A DNA stretch of 64,000 nt, taken from NCBI RefSeq assembly GCF_015711645.1, contig NZ_JABTEX010000002.1, forward strand, positions 1,178,001 through 1,242,000. Direction: 5' to 3'. Positions 8,123 through 17,062 of the stretch are shown here, piece after piece. This DNA comes from Planomonospora sp. ID82291. Its GTDB lineage: Bacteria > Actinomycetota > Actinomycetes > Streptosporangiales > Streptosporangiaceae. A model generated the notes under the pieces. It worked only from the letters and a program-made list of their open reading frames with translations. It had not been told where the DNA came from and made no database searches. Both the position numbers and the translations under genes were made by a program. The first letter of the stretch is position 1. Every line of letters starts with the position of its first letter.

Positions 8123-8891
8123 CCACCGCAGGTCGCTGATCCGCTGGACGATCGGCATCGGCGCGTTCTTCACGCTGTACCTGTCGTTCTACCCCAACAT
8201 CTCCCAGAACCAGGAGCTGTACGGCGAGGCGGCCCTGAAGAAGTTCCCCGGGGCGATGCGCGACCTGATGGGCGGGCTGGAGGGCTTCACCACCGGGGTC
8301 GGATACCTGCACGGCGTGGTCTACCAGCTGTTCGGGCCGATGCTGTTCGTCGTGTGCGCGGCGGTCCTGGGGAACCAGGCGATCGCCCGCCCCGAGGAGT
8401 CCGGCACGCTGGAGCTGACCGTCACGCTCCCGATCGACCGCAGGCGGCTGGTCGCCGAGCGGTTCGCCGCGCTCGCCCTCGGACTGCTCGGCGTCGCGGT
8501 GGCGACGTTCCTGCTCGCCTGGGGCCTGTCGGCCGCCGTCGGCACGGGCGTCGCCGTCGACCGGATCCTGGCCGCGCACACCGGGGTCTTCCTGCTCGGC
8601 CTGTTCTTCGGCGCGCTGTCCCTGGCGGTCGGCGCGGCCGCCGGCCGCAGGGGTCCGGCGATGGCGGTCGTCGGCGTGGTCGCGGTCGGCGGCTACATCG
8701 TGGAGACCATGGGCAGGAACGTGGACGCGGTCTCCTGGCTCCGCTGGGTCTCGCCGTTCCACTACTACCTGGACGGCAGGCCGCTCTACCAGGGCTTCCC
8801 CGTCGGGGACTACGTCGTCCTGGCGGGCGCCGCCGTCGTGCTGCTCGTCGTGGCGATCCTCGCCTTCGACCGGCGCGACATAGGGGTGTGA
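8091..8891 (+). CDS. ABC exporter permease
   Basis: This 266-residue membrane protein has about six hydrophobic segments, beginning with LIRWTIGIGAFFTLYLSF and ending with VVLAGAAVVLLVVAILAF. The arrangement is that of ABC-2 type permeases partnering DrrA-like ATPases. The gene overlaps the ATPase gene upstream by 32 bp and the regulator gene downstream by one base in TGATG, so the three genes are almost certainly one operon. The motif ARPEESGTLELTVTLPI between helices is common in this permease group. Substrate is not predictable. Confidence 0.85.
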   Translation: MPALVSKSLRDHRRSLIRWTIGIGAFFTLYLSFYPNISQNQELYGEAALKKFPGAMRDLMGGLEGFTTGVGYLHGVVYQLFGPMLFVVCAAVLGNQAIARPEESGTLELTVTLPIDRRRLVAERFAALALGLLGVAVATFLLAWGLSAAVGTGVAVDRILAAHTGVFLLGLFFGALSLAVGAAAGRRGPAMAVVGVVAVGGYIVETMGRNVDAVSWLRWVSPFHYYLDGRPLYQGFPVGDYVVLAGAAVVLLVVAILAFDRRDIGV

Positions 8892-10285
8892 TGGACGAGG
8901 CCGCCAAGGTGCCCGCCGACCTGCTCGGCGGGCACCTTCGGATGCTGAGCGAGGCCGCCGCCACCGGGCGGCTGCCCGGCAGGGACGCGCTCGACGGCTA
9001 CCGGGCGGCGGGAGCGCGGGCCGCCGAGCGGGGCCTGCCGCTGCGGGAGCTGGTCGACGCCGCCCTGGCCATGGCCGAGGCGGTCGTCTCCGGACCGTCC
9101 GGCCCTGAGCCGGCCGCTTCCGGACCGTCCGGCCCTGAGCCGGCCGCTTCCGGACCGTCCGGCCCTGAGCCGGCCGCTTCCGGATCGGCCCGGCCGGGAC
9201 CGTCCGGGCCGGGACAGGCCGCTTCCGGATCGGCCCGGCCGGGACCGTCCGGGCCGGGACAGGCCGCTTCCGGATCGGCCCGGCCGGGACAGGCGGGAAG
9301 GGCCGTCCCGGCGGTGCTCTCCGCGCTGAGGCGGGCGGTCTCCGCACTGATGGAGGGATATGAGAACGCCCAGCGGCTGGCGATCCGCCAGGAGGAGGCC
9401 GCCCGCCGGAAGTTCGTCGACGACCTGCTGCACGGGCGGGCCGACCGGCTCGCCGAACGCGCCGAGCACTTCGGCCTCCGGCTCGCGGAGTCCTACGTGG
9501 TGGCGGTCGCCCGCCCGGCCGGGCCCGCGAGGGCCGGTGGGACGGGGACGCACGGGGAGGCGGCCGGTGGGACGGGGACGCGTGAGGCGACCGCGGAGGC
9601 GGCCGGCGGAGGGACGGCCGCACCCGGTACGGCGGGGACTCCCGCGCTGCGGGACGGCGATCCGGTGGCGCGGCGGATCGAGGAGGCGCTGGTCGCCCGC
9701 TTCGGGTCGCACAACGTGCTGGTGGCGGTCCGCGACGGGCTGCTGGTGTGCGTGGCGCCGGGCAGCCTCGCCGCCGCGACCGGGGAGTTCACCCACCACG
9801 TGCGGCAGGCCTTCGCACCCGGCTGGCGCGTCGGGGTGGGCCGGGCGCACCGGGGACCCGGCGGGGTGGTCGCGTCCTACCGGGAGGCGGGCAACGCGAT
9901 CGAGCTGGGAGACCGGCTCGGACTGCGGGCGTCCGTCCTCAAGGCGGCCGACCTGCTGGTCTTCCCCGTGCTGCTGCGGGATCGGGAGGCCATCGACGAC
10001 CTGGTCACGACCGTGCTGAGCCCGCTGCTGGAGGCCCGGGGCGGGCCCGGGCCGCTGCTCGACACGCTGGAGGCCGTCTTCGCCGTCCAGGGCAACCAGA
10101 CCGCGGCGGCGCGGCGGCTCGGCGTCAGCACCCGCGCCGTGACCTACCGGCTGGAGCGGATCCGCCGTCTCACCGGCTTCTCGCCCGACGACCCCACCCA
10201 GCGCTTCACCCTGGAGACGGCCGTGCTGGGCGCCCGCCTCCTCGACTGGCCGGCCCAGCCCCTCGGGCCGGCGGCGCGGGGCTGA
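8891..10285 (+). CDS. PucR-family transcriptional regulator with repeat-expanded linker
   Basis: The 464-residue protein ends in the PucR-type helix-turn-helix, GNQTAAARRLGVSTRAVTYR, with the preceding GGDEF-like/effector region. The N-terminal part (DLLGGHLRMLSEAAATGRLP) resembles the RsbT-co-antagonist-like helical domain seen in PucR proteins. Between them, residues about 67-133 are a Pro/Gly/Ser-rich linker of perfect tandem repeats, and a second Gly/Thr/Ala-rich insertion lies near 216-250. The start overlaps the permease stop, so it probably senses or regulates use of the exporter encoded upstream. The inducer is unknown. Confidence 0.85.
   Translation: MDEAAKVPADLLGGHLRMLSEAAATGRLPGRDALDGYRAAGARAAERGLPLRELVDAALAMAEAVVSGPSGPEPAASGPSGPEPAASGPSGPEPAASGSARPGPSGPGQAASGSARPGPSGPGQAASGSARPGQAGRAVPAVLSALRRAVSALMEGYENAQRLAIRQEEAARRKFVDDLLHGRADRLAERAEHFGLRLAESYVVAVARPAGPARAGGTGTHGEAAGGTGTREATAEAAGGGTAAPGTAGTPALRDGDPVARRIEEALVARFGSHNVLVAVRDGLLVCVAPGSLAAATGEFTHHVRQAFAPGWRVGVGRAHRGPGGVVASYREAGNAIELGDRLGLRASVLKAADLLVFPVLLRDREAIDDLVTTVLSPLLEARGGPGPLLDTLEAVFAVQGNQTAAARRLGVSTRAVTYRLERIRRLTGFSPDDPTQRFTLETAVLGARLLDWPAQPLGPAARG
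9091..9290 (+). repeat. In-frame minisatellite in the PucR gene
   Basis: Three perfect 30-bp units (9091-9120, 9121-9150, 9151-9180) encode SGPSGPEPAA. Two perfect 45-bp units (9181-9225, 9226-9270) plus a partial third encode SGSARPGPSGPGQAA. All lengths are multiples of three, so copy-number change keeps the frame. Identity between copies is complete, implying recent expansion. Confidence 0.95.
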
Positions 10286-10323
10286 GGTCCGCAGGCGGGA
10301 CCGGAACCGGCGGATGAGCTCTT

Positions 10324-11211
10324 TCATCGGGGTCCTCCTGGGAAGGGCGGGGCATCGGCGTATTCGACGGCGGGCTCGACGGTGAGCGGGTCACCGGTCC
10401 GGGCGTCGGCGCAGAAGGCCCCACGTGTCTCGGCGCCGCTCAGGGGCCGGAGTTCGCCGTCCCGGATGGACCAGCCGCGGATCACCTCGACGGGGAGGCC
10501 GGTGGCGGGATCGGTCCTCCGCGTGCGGAAGCGCAAGATCAGGCCGCCGCGACCCCTCACCGCGCGGGCGAGGACGAGCATCTGGGCGAGCACCAGCGGG
10601 GCCTCTCCGCGCAGCAGCGTCTTGCTCGGGCGGACCTCGACTTCGGCGGCCACCTCCAGCGGATCGCCTCTGCCCGCCTCCACTCGGCAGGTCAGGACGT
10701 GCAGACCCGGCCCCTCTCTGCTCAGCAGCCACAGGAGCACGTCGGCCGTGTGCCTCTGCGCCGCCATGACCTGCGCGGCCGGGACGCGGGCGAGGTGCCC
10801 GTCGATCCTGGAGGACAGCCTGCGGAGCCTCTCCCGGCAGGAGAGCACGGCGACGAACTCCTCGATGGGCTCGCCTCGGTAGGGGAGGGGATCACCCTCC
10901 TCGCACACCAGCGCGGCGTATCGGGCCCGGCTGACGGCGTCACCGGAGTCCAGCCCCGCGTCCCGGCAGAAGGCGAGGTACTCCCCGAGGTCGAACGCCT
11001 CGGCCACCACCGTGCCGGACGCGCCCATGGAGCGCATGTCCCGCTCGCAGGCGGCGAGATAGGCGGCGTAGTCCCCGGGAGCGAGAGAGCCGCGTTCGCG
11101 GAGCGCGGAGAGGTCGCGCTCGTCGGTCAGCAGTGCGACCCCCAGCACGGCCCGCCTGCCCGGCAGCCTGCCGGTCCGATGCCGCGACGACCGTCTGTGC
11201 CTGTTTCCCAT
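10324..11211 (-). CDS. Hypothetical protein
   Basis: I do not recognise this 295-residue protein. It starts with a basic, Arg-rich N-terminus (MGNRHRRSSRHRTGRLPGRR), then a hydrophobic AVLGVALLTDERDL stretch, an acidic helical part (GDYAAYLAACERDM), and a C-terminal beta-rich part with RTDPATGLPVEVIRGWS. No membrane helix or catalytic motif is evident. The ATG at 11211 follows GGAAGGGG at good spacing; in-frame codons further upstream run through repeat DNA. Its stop overlaps an ATG preceded by a strong AGGAGGA on the same strand, suggesting that a following gene once existed. Confidence 0.6.
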   Translation of the reverse strand: MGNRHRRSSRHRTGRLPGRRAVLGVALLTDERDLSALRERGSLAPGDYAAYLAACERDMRSMGASGTVVAEAFDLGEYLAFCRDAGLDSGDAVSRARYAALVCEEGDPLPYRGEPIEEFVAVLSCRERLRRLSSRIDGHLARVPAAQVMAAQRHTADVLLWLLSREGPGLHVLTCRVEAGRGDPLEVAAEVEVRPSKTLLRGEAPLVLAQMLVLARAVRGRGGLILRFRTRRTDPATGLPVEVIRGWSIRDGELRPLSGAETRGAFCADARTGDPLTVEPAVEYADAPPFPGGPR

Positions 11212-11619
11212 CTCCGCCCCTTCCACCCGGACGGCCAAAGTAGCCATGCTCGGGGAGGCGGTTCCGGGGCGGGAGACCTCCTGTGGGAAACACGGTCGTC
11301 TGCGGCTGCCGCTGTGGACAGGCGGCCACAGGGCCGGCCGGTCACAGGGCCGGCCGGTCACCGGCCGCTTCGGGCCGGCCTGGCGAAGGGCTGGATGCCC
11401 GTGCTGGTGCCGGCGGCGACCGACCGGGGCGTGACCGACCGGGGCGTGACCGACCGGGAGACGACGATGACGGCGGGGACGCACGGGACGGCGGCGGCGC
11501 AGAGCACGGTCGGCAGCCCGGCCGCCGCGTAGAGCAGGGCGGGAGCTCCGAGGAGGAACCCGCCGATCTCGTCCGGGAGGTCTCCCCGGCCATCGACGCC
11601 CGTCATGTGACGGCGGAGG
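11212..11619. other. Repeat-rich intergenic region
   Basis: This stretch holds short tandem repeats: a 16-bp unit twice (11327-11342, 11343-11358) containing the palindrome GGCCGGCC, and a 15-bp unit GACCGACCGGGGCGT about 2.8 times (11418-11459). Apart from one doubtful small minus-strand frame, I see no gene. It includes the promoter region of the hypothetical gene on the minus strand. Confidence 0.6.
11358..11606 (-). CDS. Doubtful small membrane protein
   Basis: An 82-codon frame starts at an ATG 14 bp after the quinone oxidoreductase stop, on the same strand. It encodes a hydrophobic stretch (GAPALLYAAAGLPTVLCAAA onward) followed by SVTPRSVTPRSV, which comes from the 15-bp tandem repeats. 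No good ribosome binding site is visible and the second half is repeat-derived, so it may not be a gene. Position in a possible operon and hydrophobicity are the only support. Confidence 0.25.
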   Translation of the reverse strand: MTGVDGRGDLPDEIGGFLLGAPALLYAAAGLPTVLCAAAVPCVPAVIVVSRSVTPRSVTPRSVAAGTSTGIQPFARPARSGR

Positions 11620-12579
11620 TCAGGGGACGAGCAGGAGCTTGCCGGTGGTTCGGCGGGCCTCCAGGTCCGCGTGGGCCTGCGCGGCCTCGGCCAGGGGGTA
11701 GCGGCGGGAGACGTGCACCTGGAGCCTGCCGGAGGCCAGCCAGCCGTACAGGTCGGAGGCGCGCCAGGCGAGCTCGTCCTTGGTGGCGATGTAGGCGCCG
11801 AGGCTGGGGCGGGTCAGGAACAGGGACCCCTCCTTGGCCAGCAGCTGCGGGTCGATCGGCGGGACGGGGCCGCTGGCCTGGCCGTACAGGGCCATCATGC
11901 CGCGCGGGCGCAGGGCGGCGAGGCTCTCGGCGAAGGTGGTCGCCCCCACGCCGTCGTAGACGACGTGCACGCCGGAGCCGGTCAGGTCGCGGACCGCGTC
12001 GGCGAAGCCCTTGTAGCGCAGGACCTCGTCGGCGCCGGCCTGCCGGGCCAGCTCCTCCTTCTCCTCGGTGGAGACCGTGCCGATCACCCGGGCGCCGCGG
12101 AGCTTGGCGATCTGCGTGAGCAGCAGGCCCATGCCGCCGGCCGCGGCGTGCACCAGCACGTCGTCGCCGGGCTTGACCTCGTGCACCGAGTGGGTCAGGT
12201 AGTGCGCGGTGAGGCCCTGGAGCGTGACGGCCGCCGCGAGCTCGGGCGCCACCCCCCCGGGCACCAGGAGCAGGTGGGAGACCGGCACGACGGCCTTCTC
12301 GGCGTAGCTGCCCATGACGTTCGCCCAGGCCACCACGTCGCCGACGGCGACCCCCTCGACGTCCTCGCCGACCGCCGCGACGGTGCCCGCGCCCTCGTTG
12401 CCGGGCACGAAGGGCAGCGAGAGGGGGTAGCGGCCCATCCGGTGGTAGACGTCGATGAAGTTCACGCCGCTGGCCGCGACGTCGACCAGCACCTCGCCGG
12501 GGTTCAGCGCGGGGTCCGGGTAGTCCTCGTAGGAGAGGACCTCGGGGCCGCCGGTGGCGGAGACGACTATGGCGCGCAT
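11620..12579 (-). CDS. NADPH:quinone oxidoreductase (zinc-independent MDR family)
   Basis: The 319-residue protein belongs to the quinone oxidoreductase branch of medium-chain dehydrogenases. It has the GroES-like N-terminal domain with VAASGVNFIDVYHRMGRYP, then FVPGNEGAGTVAAVG, and a Rossmann fold with the nucleotide-binding VHAAAGGMGLLLTQIAK. The zinc-binding residues of alcohol dehydrogenases are absent, as expected for the Qor type. It would reduce quinones with NADPH in the cytosol. The ATG at 12579 begins the canonical MRAIVV start. It lies downstream of the kinase gene on the same strand with a 72-bp gap around its start. Confidence 0.9.
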   Translation of the reverse strand: MRAIVVSATGGPEVLSYEDYPDPALNPGEVLVDVAASGVNFIDVYHRMGRYPLSLPFVPGNEGAGTVAAVGEDVEGVAVGDVVAWANVMGSYAEKAVVPVSHLLLVPGGVAPELAAAVTLQGLTAHYLTHSVHEVKPGDDVLVHAAAGGMGLLLTQIAKLRGARVIGTVSTEEKEELARQAGADEVLRYKGFADAVRDLTGSGVHVVYDGVGATTFAESLAALRPRGMMALYGQASGPVPPIDPQLLAKEGSLFLTRPSLGAYIATKDELAWRASDLYGWLASGRLQVHVSRRYPLAEAAQAHADLEARRTTGKLLLVP

Positions 12580-12651
12580 CGTGCGGGCTCCTTCGCTCAG
12601 GTCGGTGTCCCGATCATCCCCAACCACGAGTCGGCCATTCGCTGTTCCCTC

Positions 12652-14616
12652 TCAGGACTTCTTCTCCGGGGCCGCACCGCGCATCGTGAAGTTGTCGAAG
12701 CCCGTCTTCAGCGTGGCGCCGCCGTCCTCCCCGACCCGGGCGATCATGCCGAGCTCGCCGGGCGGCAGCGGATTGGGGTCGATGACCGACTGCACCCGCG
12801 TGCCGTCCACCCACATGGTGAGCTGCACGCCCTCCGCGCCGGCCGAGCACTCGGCCTGGAGCCGGACGGGCTTGCCCTTGGCCACCTCCACCGGGGCGGG
12901 TTCGGTCAGGTCGCCCCCGGCGCTCTTGACCGCCCTGCGGATGCGGGCCCTGCCCGAGGTGTCGATCAGGAACTCGTAGCGGGTCGCCTCCGTGGCGTCC
13001 GCGCCCCGGCAGAACAAGCCGTACTCGCCGGCGCCCGCGCTGCCGGTGCGGACCGTGACGTCGGCTCCGAGGAGCAGCCGGCCCGGGATGGTCGGGGTGG
13101 GGCTGGCGGTGGGGTCCGGGGTCGCGGGCGGGGCGGTCGCGAAGGGCACCGGCGCGGTGACGCGCTGGACGGGGTTCTCGCCGTCGACGTCGACGGCGTA
13201 GTAGCCCTCGGGCGCGTAGCCGTACCTGCCGCTGTTCGCGGGGTCGTAGACGCCGGTCCAGTCGCTCTTCTGGGTGAAGTCGTCCTGGTAGAGCAGCGTC
13301 AGGTCGTCGGGGGGCCCGCTCGGGGAGAGGGCGATGTAGAGCCCGACGCCGCCGCCCGCCGCGAGGAGGGCCGCGACCGCCGCGCCGGCGATCAGCTTCT
13401 TGCGCCGGACCGCTTCGGCGGCGGGACCGGCCGCGTGCCCGGGCCGCCGCCCGCCGCCGTCGGCGGGGACGCGCGTGTCGCCCTGCGCCCAGGGATCGCC
13501 CGCTCCGGCCGGCAGGGCGTGCGCGCCGGCCCCCGCCGGCGCGGTGGGGGCGCTCGGCCCGCCGGACGCGCCGTGCGCCCCGGGCCCGGCCGGTACGGTG
13601 TGCGGTCCCGGCCCGCCGGGGACGGCGTGCGTTCCGGAGACGCCGGAGACGCCGGAGACGCCGGGTCCGCCGGGTCCGCCGGGGGCACCGGGTCCGCCGG
13701 GGACGGCCGGCACGCCCGGTCCGGCTCCCGCCCACGCGGCGGGCTCGGCCAGGGTGGGCGGGCTCTGCTGCCAGACCGCCTGGACCGAGTGCGCGGTCTG
13801 CTCGGGCGCGGCCGAACGGCCGACCAGGTGGTCGAGGAGCTGCTGGGAGGTGGGCCGGCGGGCCGGGTCCTTGTCCATCGCGTGGGTCACCAGCTCGCGC
13901 AGGGCGGACTCCATGCCCTCCAGCACGGGCTCGGTGTTGAGCACCTGGTAGAGCACCGCGTGCAGGGCCTCGCCGCCGAACGGCGCCCGGCCGCTGGCCG
14001 CGAAGGCGACCAGGCAGCCCCAGGAGAACACGTCGCAGGCCGGGGAGACCGGTTCGCCGCGCAGCACCTCCGGCGCCATGTAGCGGGGGGTGCCGATGAT
14101 CTCGCCGGTCCCGGTGACGCCGCTGAGCGTGTCCAGGGCCCGGGCGATGCCGAAGTCGATCACCCGGGGGCCGACCGGGGAGAGCAGCACGTTGGACGGC
14201 TTCAGATCGCGGTGCACGACCCCGGCCCCGTGGATCGCGGTCAGCGCGGTGGCCACGCCGACCGCGAGCGCGTCGAGGCTGGAGCCCCGGAGCGGACCGC
14301 CCGAGCGCACGGCCTCCTCCAGGTTGGGACCCGGGACGAACTCGGTGACCACGTAGAGCTGGTCGCCGTCGAGCGCGGCCTCCAGCACCGCGGCCGTGCA
14401 GAACCGCCGCACCCGCTGGGCCGCGTCGGCCTCCCGCCGGAAGCGCATCCGGAACTGCTCGTGCTGGCTGTACTCGGAGTTGATCACCTTGAGGGCGACC
14501 TGCTGGCCGTCGTGGGCCTGCCCGAGGTAGACGGTCCCCATGCCGCCCCGGCCCAGCCGGCTGAGCACGCGGTAGCGCCCGATCTGCAGGGGGTCGCCCG
14601 GACTGAGGTTGTTCAC
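12652..14616 (-). CDS. Transmembrane Ser/Thr protein kinase
   Basis: This 654-residue Hanks-type kinase has the glycine loop LGRGGMGTVYLG, the VAIK-type lysine in VALKVINSE, the catalytic loop HRDLKPSNVLL, DFGIAR and the APE motif in TPRYMAPEVL, within about residues 15-265. A Gly/Pro/Ala-rich linker of about 110 residues follows, then one membrane helix (IAGAAVAALLAAGGGVGLYI). The outer domain of about 230 residues contains DDFTQKSDWTGVYD and a beta-sandwich-like pattern, and may be a sensor. The GTG at 14616 was preferred to an upstream TTG because it directly precedes the kinase fold. Substrates are unknown; the neighbouring DUF4328 and response-regulator genes face the same way. Confidence 0.9.
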   Translation of the reverse strand: MNNLSPGDPLQIGRYRVLSRLGRGGMGTVYLGQAHDGQQVALKVINSEYSQHEQFRMRFRREADAAQRVRRFCTAAVLEAALDGDQLYVVTEFVPGPNLEEAVRSGGPLRGSSLDALAVGVATALTAIHGAGVVHRDLKPSNVLLSPVGPRVIDFGIARALDTLSGVTGTGEIIGTPRYMAPEVLRGEPVSPACDVFSWGCLVAFAASGRAPFGGEALHAVLYQVLNTEPVLEGMESALRELVTHAMDKDPARRPTSQQLLDHLVGRSAAPEQTAHSVQAVWQQSPPTLAEPAAWAGAGPGVPAVPGGPGAPGGPGGPGVSGVSGVSGTHAVPGGPGPHTVPAGPGAHGASGGPSAPTAPAGAGAHALPAGAGDPWAQGDTRVPADGGGRRPGHAAGPAAEAVRRKKLIAGAAVAALLAAGGGVGLYIALSPSGPPDDLTLLYQDDFTQKSDWTGVYDPANSGRYGYAPEGYYAVDVDGENPVQRVTAPVPFATAPPATPDPTASPTPTIPGRLLLGADVTVRTGSAGAGEYGLFCRGADATEATRYEFLIDTSGRARIRRAVKSAGGDLTEPAPVEVAKGKPVRLQAECSAGAEGVQLTMWVDGTRVQSVIDPNPLPPGELGMIARVGEDGGATLKTGFDNFTMRGAAPEKKS

Positions 14617-14765
14617 CGTGATACCTAACCGCAAAAATGCCGTCGTATGGGGAGCTCAGCGTACCGAGGTCCCACGCGGGCATCAGCCGGAGGCGGAAGC
14701 GGCCAGCGCCGGGCGGCCGGCCGGGCCGACGGCGGCGGTGAGAGGGGACCGCCGCGCCGGGTGCG

Positions 14766-15539
14766 TCAGAAGCCCTGGTAGGCCAGTCCCGGGGCCTGCG
14801 CGTCGGCCGGTGCGGTCGATGCGGCCGTCGGCCGGACGCGGTGCAGGACGCTCTCCGTCTGGATCCTGGTGATCCGCCGGACCACCGCCCCGCACAGCAG
14901 GGCGGAGACGGTCACGGCCGCCAGTTCGACCGGGCCGATGCCGGTCAGGTCCGCCACGCCGGGGGCGGGGGAGACGAAGAGCCGCAGGAGGAGGGCGAGG
15001 GCGGCCAGCCAGCTCAGCCACCAGGCGGCCAGCAGCGCCAGCCAGGAGGCGCGGTGGTCGGCCGGCGTGCGGGAGGACCGCCAGAGGCGGTCCACCAGGA
15101 CCGGCGGGGCGATCAGGTTGAGCCCCGGCGTGAACCAGCCCGCCAGGACCGCCGCCGCCGAGGCGCCGGGAAGGGGCCGGGGAGAGGCGTCGGGAAGGGG
15201 GCCGCCGGGGACGCCGGAGGAGGGGCGGGGCCCGGAGGCGCCGGTGGCCTGCGCGGCGTACCGCCCGGCCCGCACCAGCCAGACCAGGTGGGCGGCGCCC
15301 GCGGCGACCGTGGTGGCGGCCACCAGGATGACCAGGACGGCGAAGGCGGTGACCGGGCCGACGAGGGCCTGCGCGCCGGGGGCGTGCGGGTCGCCGCCGA
15401 GCATCGCGATCTCCCGCGCCAGCCGCTCGCCGCGGACCTGCTCGAACACGGTGAGGGCGGTGAGCGCGCAGACCTGCAGGACGAGGGCCGCCTGGACGGC
15501 CGAGGCCGGCCACGTGCGGGGCGGCGGGACAGCGCGCAT
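14766..15539 (-). CDS. DUF4328-type membrane protein
   Basis: The 257-residue protein fits the actinobacterial DUF4328 family. The hallmark GWFTPGLNLIAPPVLVDRLW, followed by RSSRTP, is present, with four to five hydrophobic segments such as ALVLQVCALTALTVF and FAVLVILVAATTVAAGAAH around it. A Pro/Gly-rich loop at about residues 100-128 is variable. Molecular function of the family is unknown. The gene precedes the kinase gene on the same strand with a 149-bp gap. The start ATG at 15539 fits the first membrane segment. Confidence 0.8.
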   Translation of the reverse strand: MRAVPPPRTWPASAVQAALVLQVCALTALTVFEQVRGERLAREIAMLGGDPHAPGAQALVGPVTAFAVLVILVAATTVAAGAAHLVWLVRAGRYAAQATGASGPRPSSGVPGGPLPDASPRPLPGASAAAVLAGWFTPGLNLIAPPVLVDRLWRSSRTPADHRASWLALLAAWWLSWLAALALLLRLFVSPAPGVADLTGIGPVELAAVTVSALLCGAVVRRITRIQTESVLHRVRPTAASTAPADAQAPGLAYQGF

Positions 15540-15605
15540 GTGAATCTCCCCCCGGCATGCGCTGAAGGACGTGCCCTTCTTCTATCCCCCCGTCGCCCGC
15601 GCCAA

Positions 15606-16256
15606 TCAACTCACCACGCCGGACTCCCACGCCCACGCGGCGATCTCCACACGGTTTCTCGCCCCGAGCTTGCCCTGGATGCTGCCCAGGTGCGTCTTGA
15701 CCGTGGACAGCGAGACGAACAGCTCGGCGGCGACCTCCTGGTTGGTCCGGCCCCGGGCCACCAGCCGGACGACGTCCAGTTCCCGCCCCGTCAGCGGCTC
15801 CGCCGGCGGCCGGGAACGTCCGCCCCGGGGACGGGCCAGGTGCTCCAGCAGGCGCACGGTCACCGAGGGGGAGACCAGCGCGTCCCCGGCGGCGGCGGCG
15901 CGGATCGCCTCGATCAGCAGTGTCGGCCCGCTGTCCTTGAGCAGGAACCCGGTCGCGCCCGCCCGCAGCGCCCCGTAGACGTACTCGTCCAGGTCGAAGG
16001 TGGTGACGATGACCACCCGCATCGGGTCGGGGACGCCGGGGCCGGCCAGCAGCCGGGTGGCCTCCAGCCCGTCCAGCCGGGGCATCCGGATGTCGAGCAG
16101 GCACACGTCGGGCCGGAGCCGCCGGGCGTGCTCGACCGCCTCGGCGCCGTCCGCGGCGGTCGCCACGACCTCCATGTCGGCCTGGGCGTCCAGGATCATC
16201 TGGAAGCCGGTCCGCACCAGCTCCTGGTCGTCGGCGATGAGCACCCGAATCGTCAC
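15606..16256 (-). CDS. NarL/LuxR-type response regulator, orphan
   Basis: The 216-residue regulator has a receiver domain with the acidic pair in VLIADDQELVR, the phosphoacceptor Asp in VCLLDIRMPRLDG, Thr in VIVTTFDLDEYV and Lys in GFLLKDS. A LuxR-type helix-turn-helix follows (LTGRELDVVRLVARGRTNQE, then LFVSLSTVKTHLGSI). Such proteins bind DNA when phosphorylated by a cognate sensor kinase, but none is encoded next to it here. It is divergent from the MacB/FtsX-type ABC genes 128 bp away, which it may control. The GTG at 16256 gives the standard receiver start. Confidence 0.9.
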   Translation of the reverse strand: MTIRVLIADDQELVRTGFQMILDAQADMEVVATAADGAEAVEHARRLRPDVCLLDIRMPRLDGLEATRLLAGPGVPDPMRVVIVTTFDLDEYVYGALRAGATGFLLKDSGPTLLIEAIRAAAAGDALVSPSVTVRLLEHLARPRGGRSRPPAEPLTGRELDVVRLVARGRTNQEVAAELFVSLSTVKTHLGSIQGKLGARNRVEIAAWAWESGVVS

Positions 16257-16384
16257 CCGGTCGATTCTGCCAGCCGCGCGCGGCGGGTCGTTCCGGTCCA
16301 TCCGACTTTCGGCCGATCGCCCACCTCGGAGGATCGCACCCCCGGCCGATCCGCCGCGACCCCCGCAGGGGCGAGGGTGCTCCC

Positions 16385-17062
16385 ATGACTTCTGTCGTTC
16401 TCGAGGGATACGGCCTGACCAAGCGGTTCGGTCCGGCGACGGCGCTGGCGGGCGTGGGACTGGCGATCGGCCGCGGCGAGGCCGTGGCCATCATGGGGCC
16501 GAGCGGATCGGGCAAGTCGACCCTGCTGCACTGCCTGGCCGGGATCATGAAACCGGACGAGGGGGAGGTGCGCCTGCTCGGGCAGCGCGTCGACACCATG
16601 GGGGAGCGGGAGCGCAGCGCGCTGCGCCGGACGCGGTTCGGGTTCGTCTTCCAGTTCGGCCAGCTCCTGCCCGAGCTCCCGGCCGACGAGAACGTCGCGC
16701 TGCCGCTGATGCTCGGCGGCGTCTCCCGGCGCGACGCCGTACGGCGGGCGCGGGAGTGGTTCGGCCCGCTCGGCCTGGGCGGCATGGAGGAGCGGCGGCC
16801 CGGCGAGCTGTCCGGCGGGCAGGCCCAGCGGGTGGCGATCGCCCGCGCCCTGGTCACCCGGCCCGCGGTGGTCTTCGCCGACGAGCCGACCGGAGCGCTC
16901 GACCAGACCACCGGGCACGACACGATGCGCCTGCTGGTGGAGGCGACCCGGGGCGGCGACGCCTCACTGGTGGTGGTCACCCACGACCCGCAGGTGGCCC
17001 GCTGGTGCGACCGCACCGTCGAGGTCCGCGACGGCCGGATCATGGCCGGGGTGGACGCGTGA
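16385..17062 (+). CDS. MacB/LolD-type ABC ATPase
   Basis: The 225-residue ATPase has Walker A MGPSGSGKSTLLHC, a Q-loop in FGFVFQFGQLLPEL, signature LSGGQAQRVAIARAL, Walker B VVFADEPTGALD and the H-loop VVTHDP. This is the subclass that partners FtsX-like permeases for mechanotransmission or export of peptides and lipoproteins. The permease start GTG overlaps its stop by 4 bases (GTGA), so translation is coupled. The divergent response regulator may set its expression. Confidence 0.92.
   Translation: MTSVVLEGYGLTKRFGPATALAGVGLAIGRGEAVAIMGPSGSGKSTLLHCLAGIMKPDEGEVRLLGQRVDTMGERERSALRRTRFGFVFQFGQLLPELPADENVALPLMLGGVSRRDAVRRAREWFGPLGLGGMEERRPGELSGGQAQRVAIARALVTRPAVVFADEPTGALDQTTGHDTMRLLVEATRGGDASLVVVTHDPQVARWCDRTVEVRDGRIMAGVDA

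Noticed and set aside
11671-14628. Long plus-strand open frame opposite the oxidoreductase and kinase genes
   Set aside because: No recognisable domain and typical antisense composition; the minus strand carries full motif sets.
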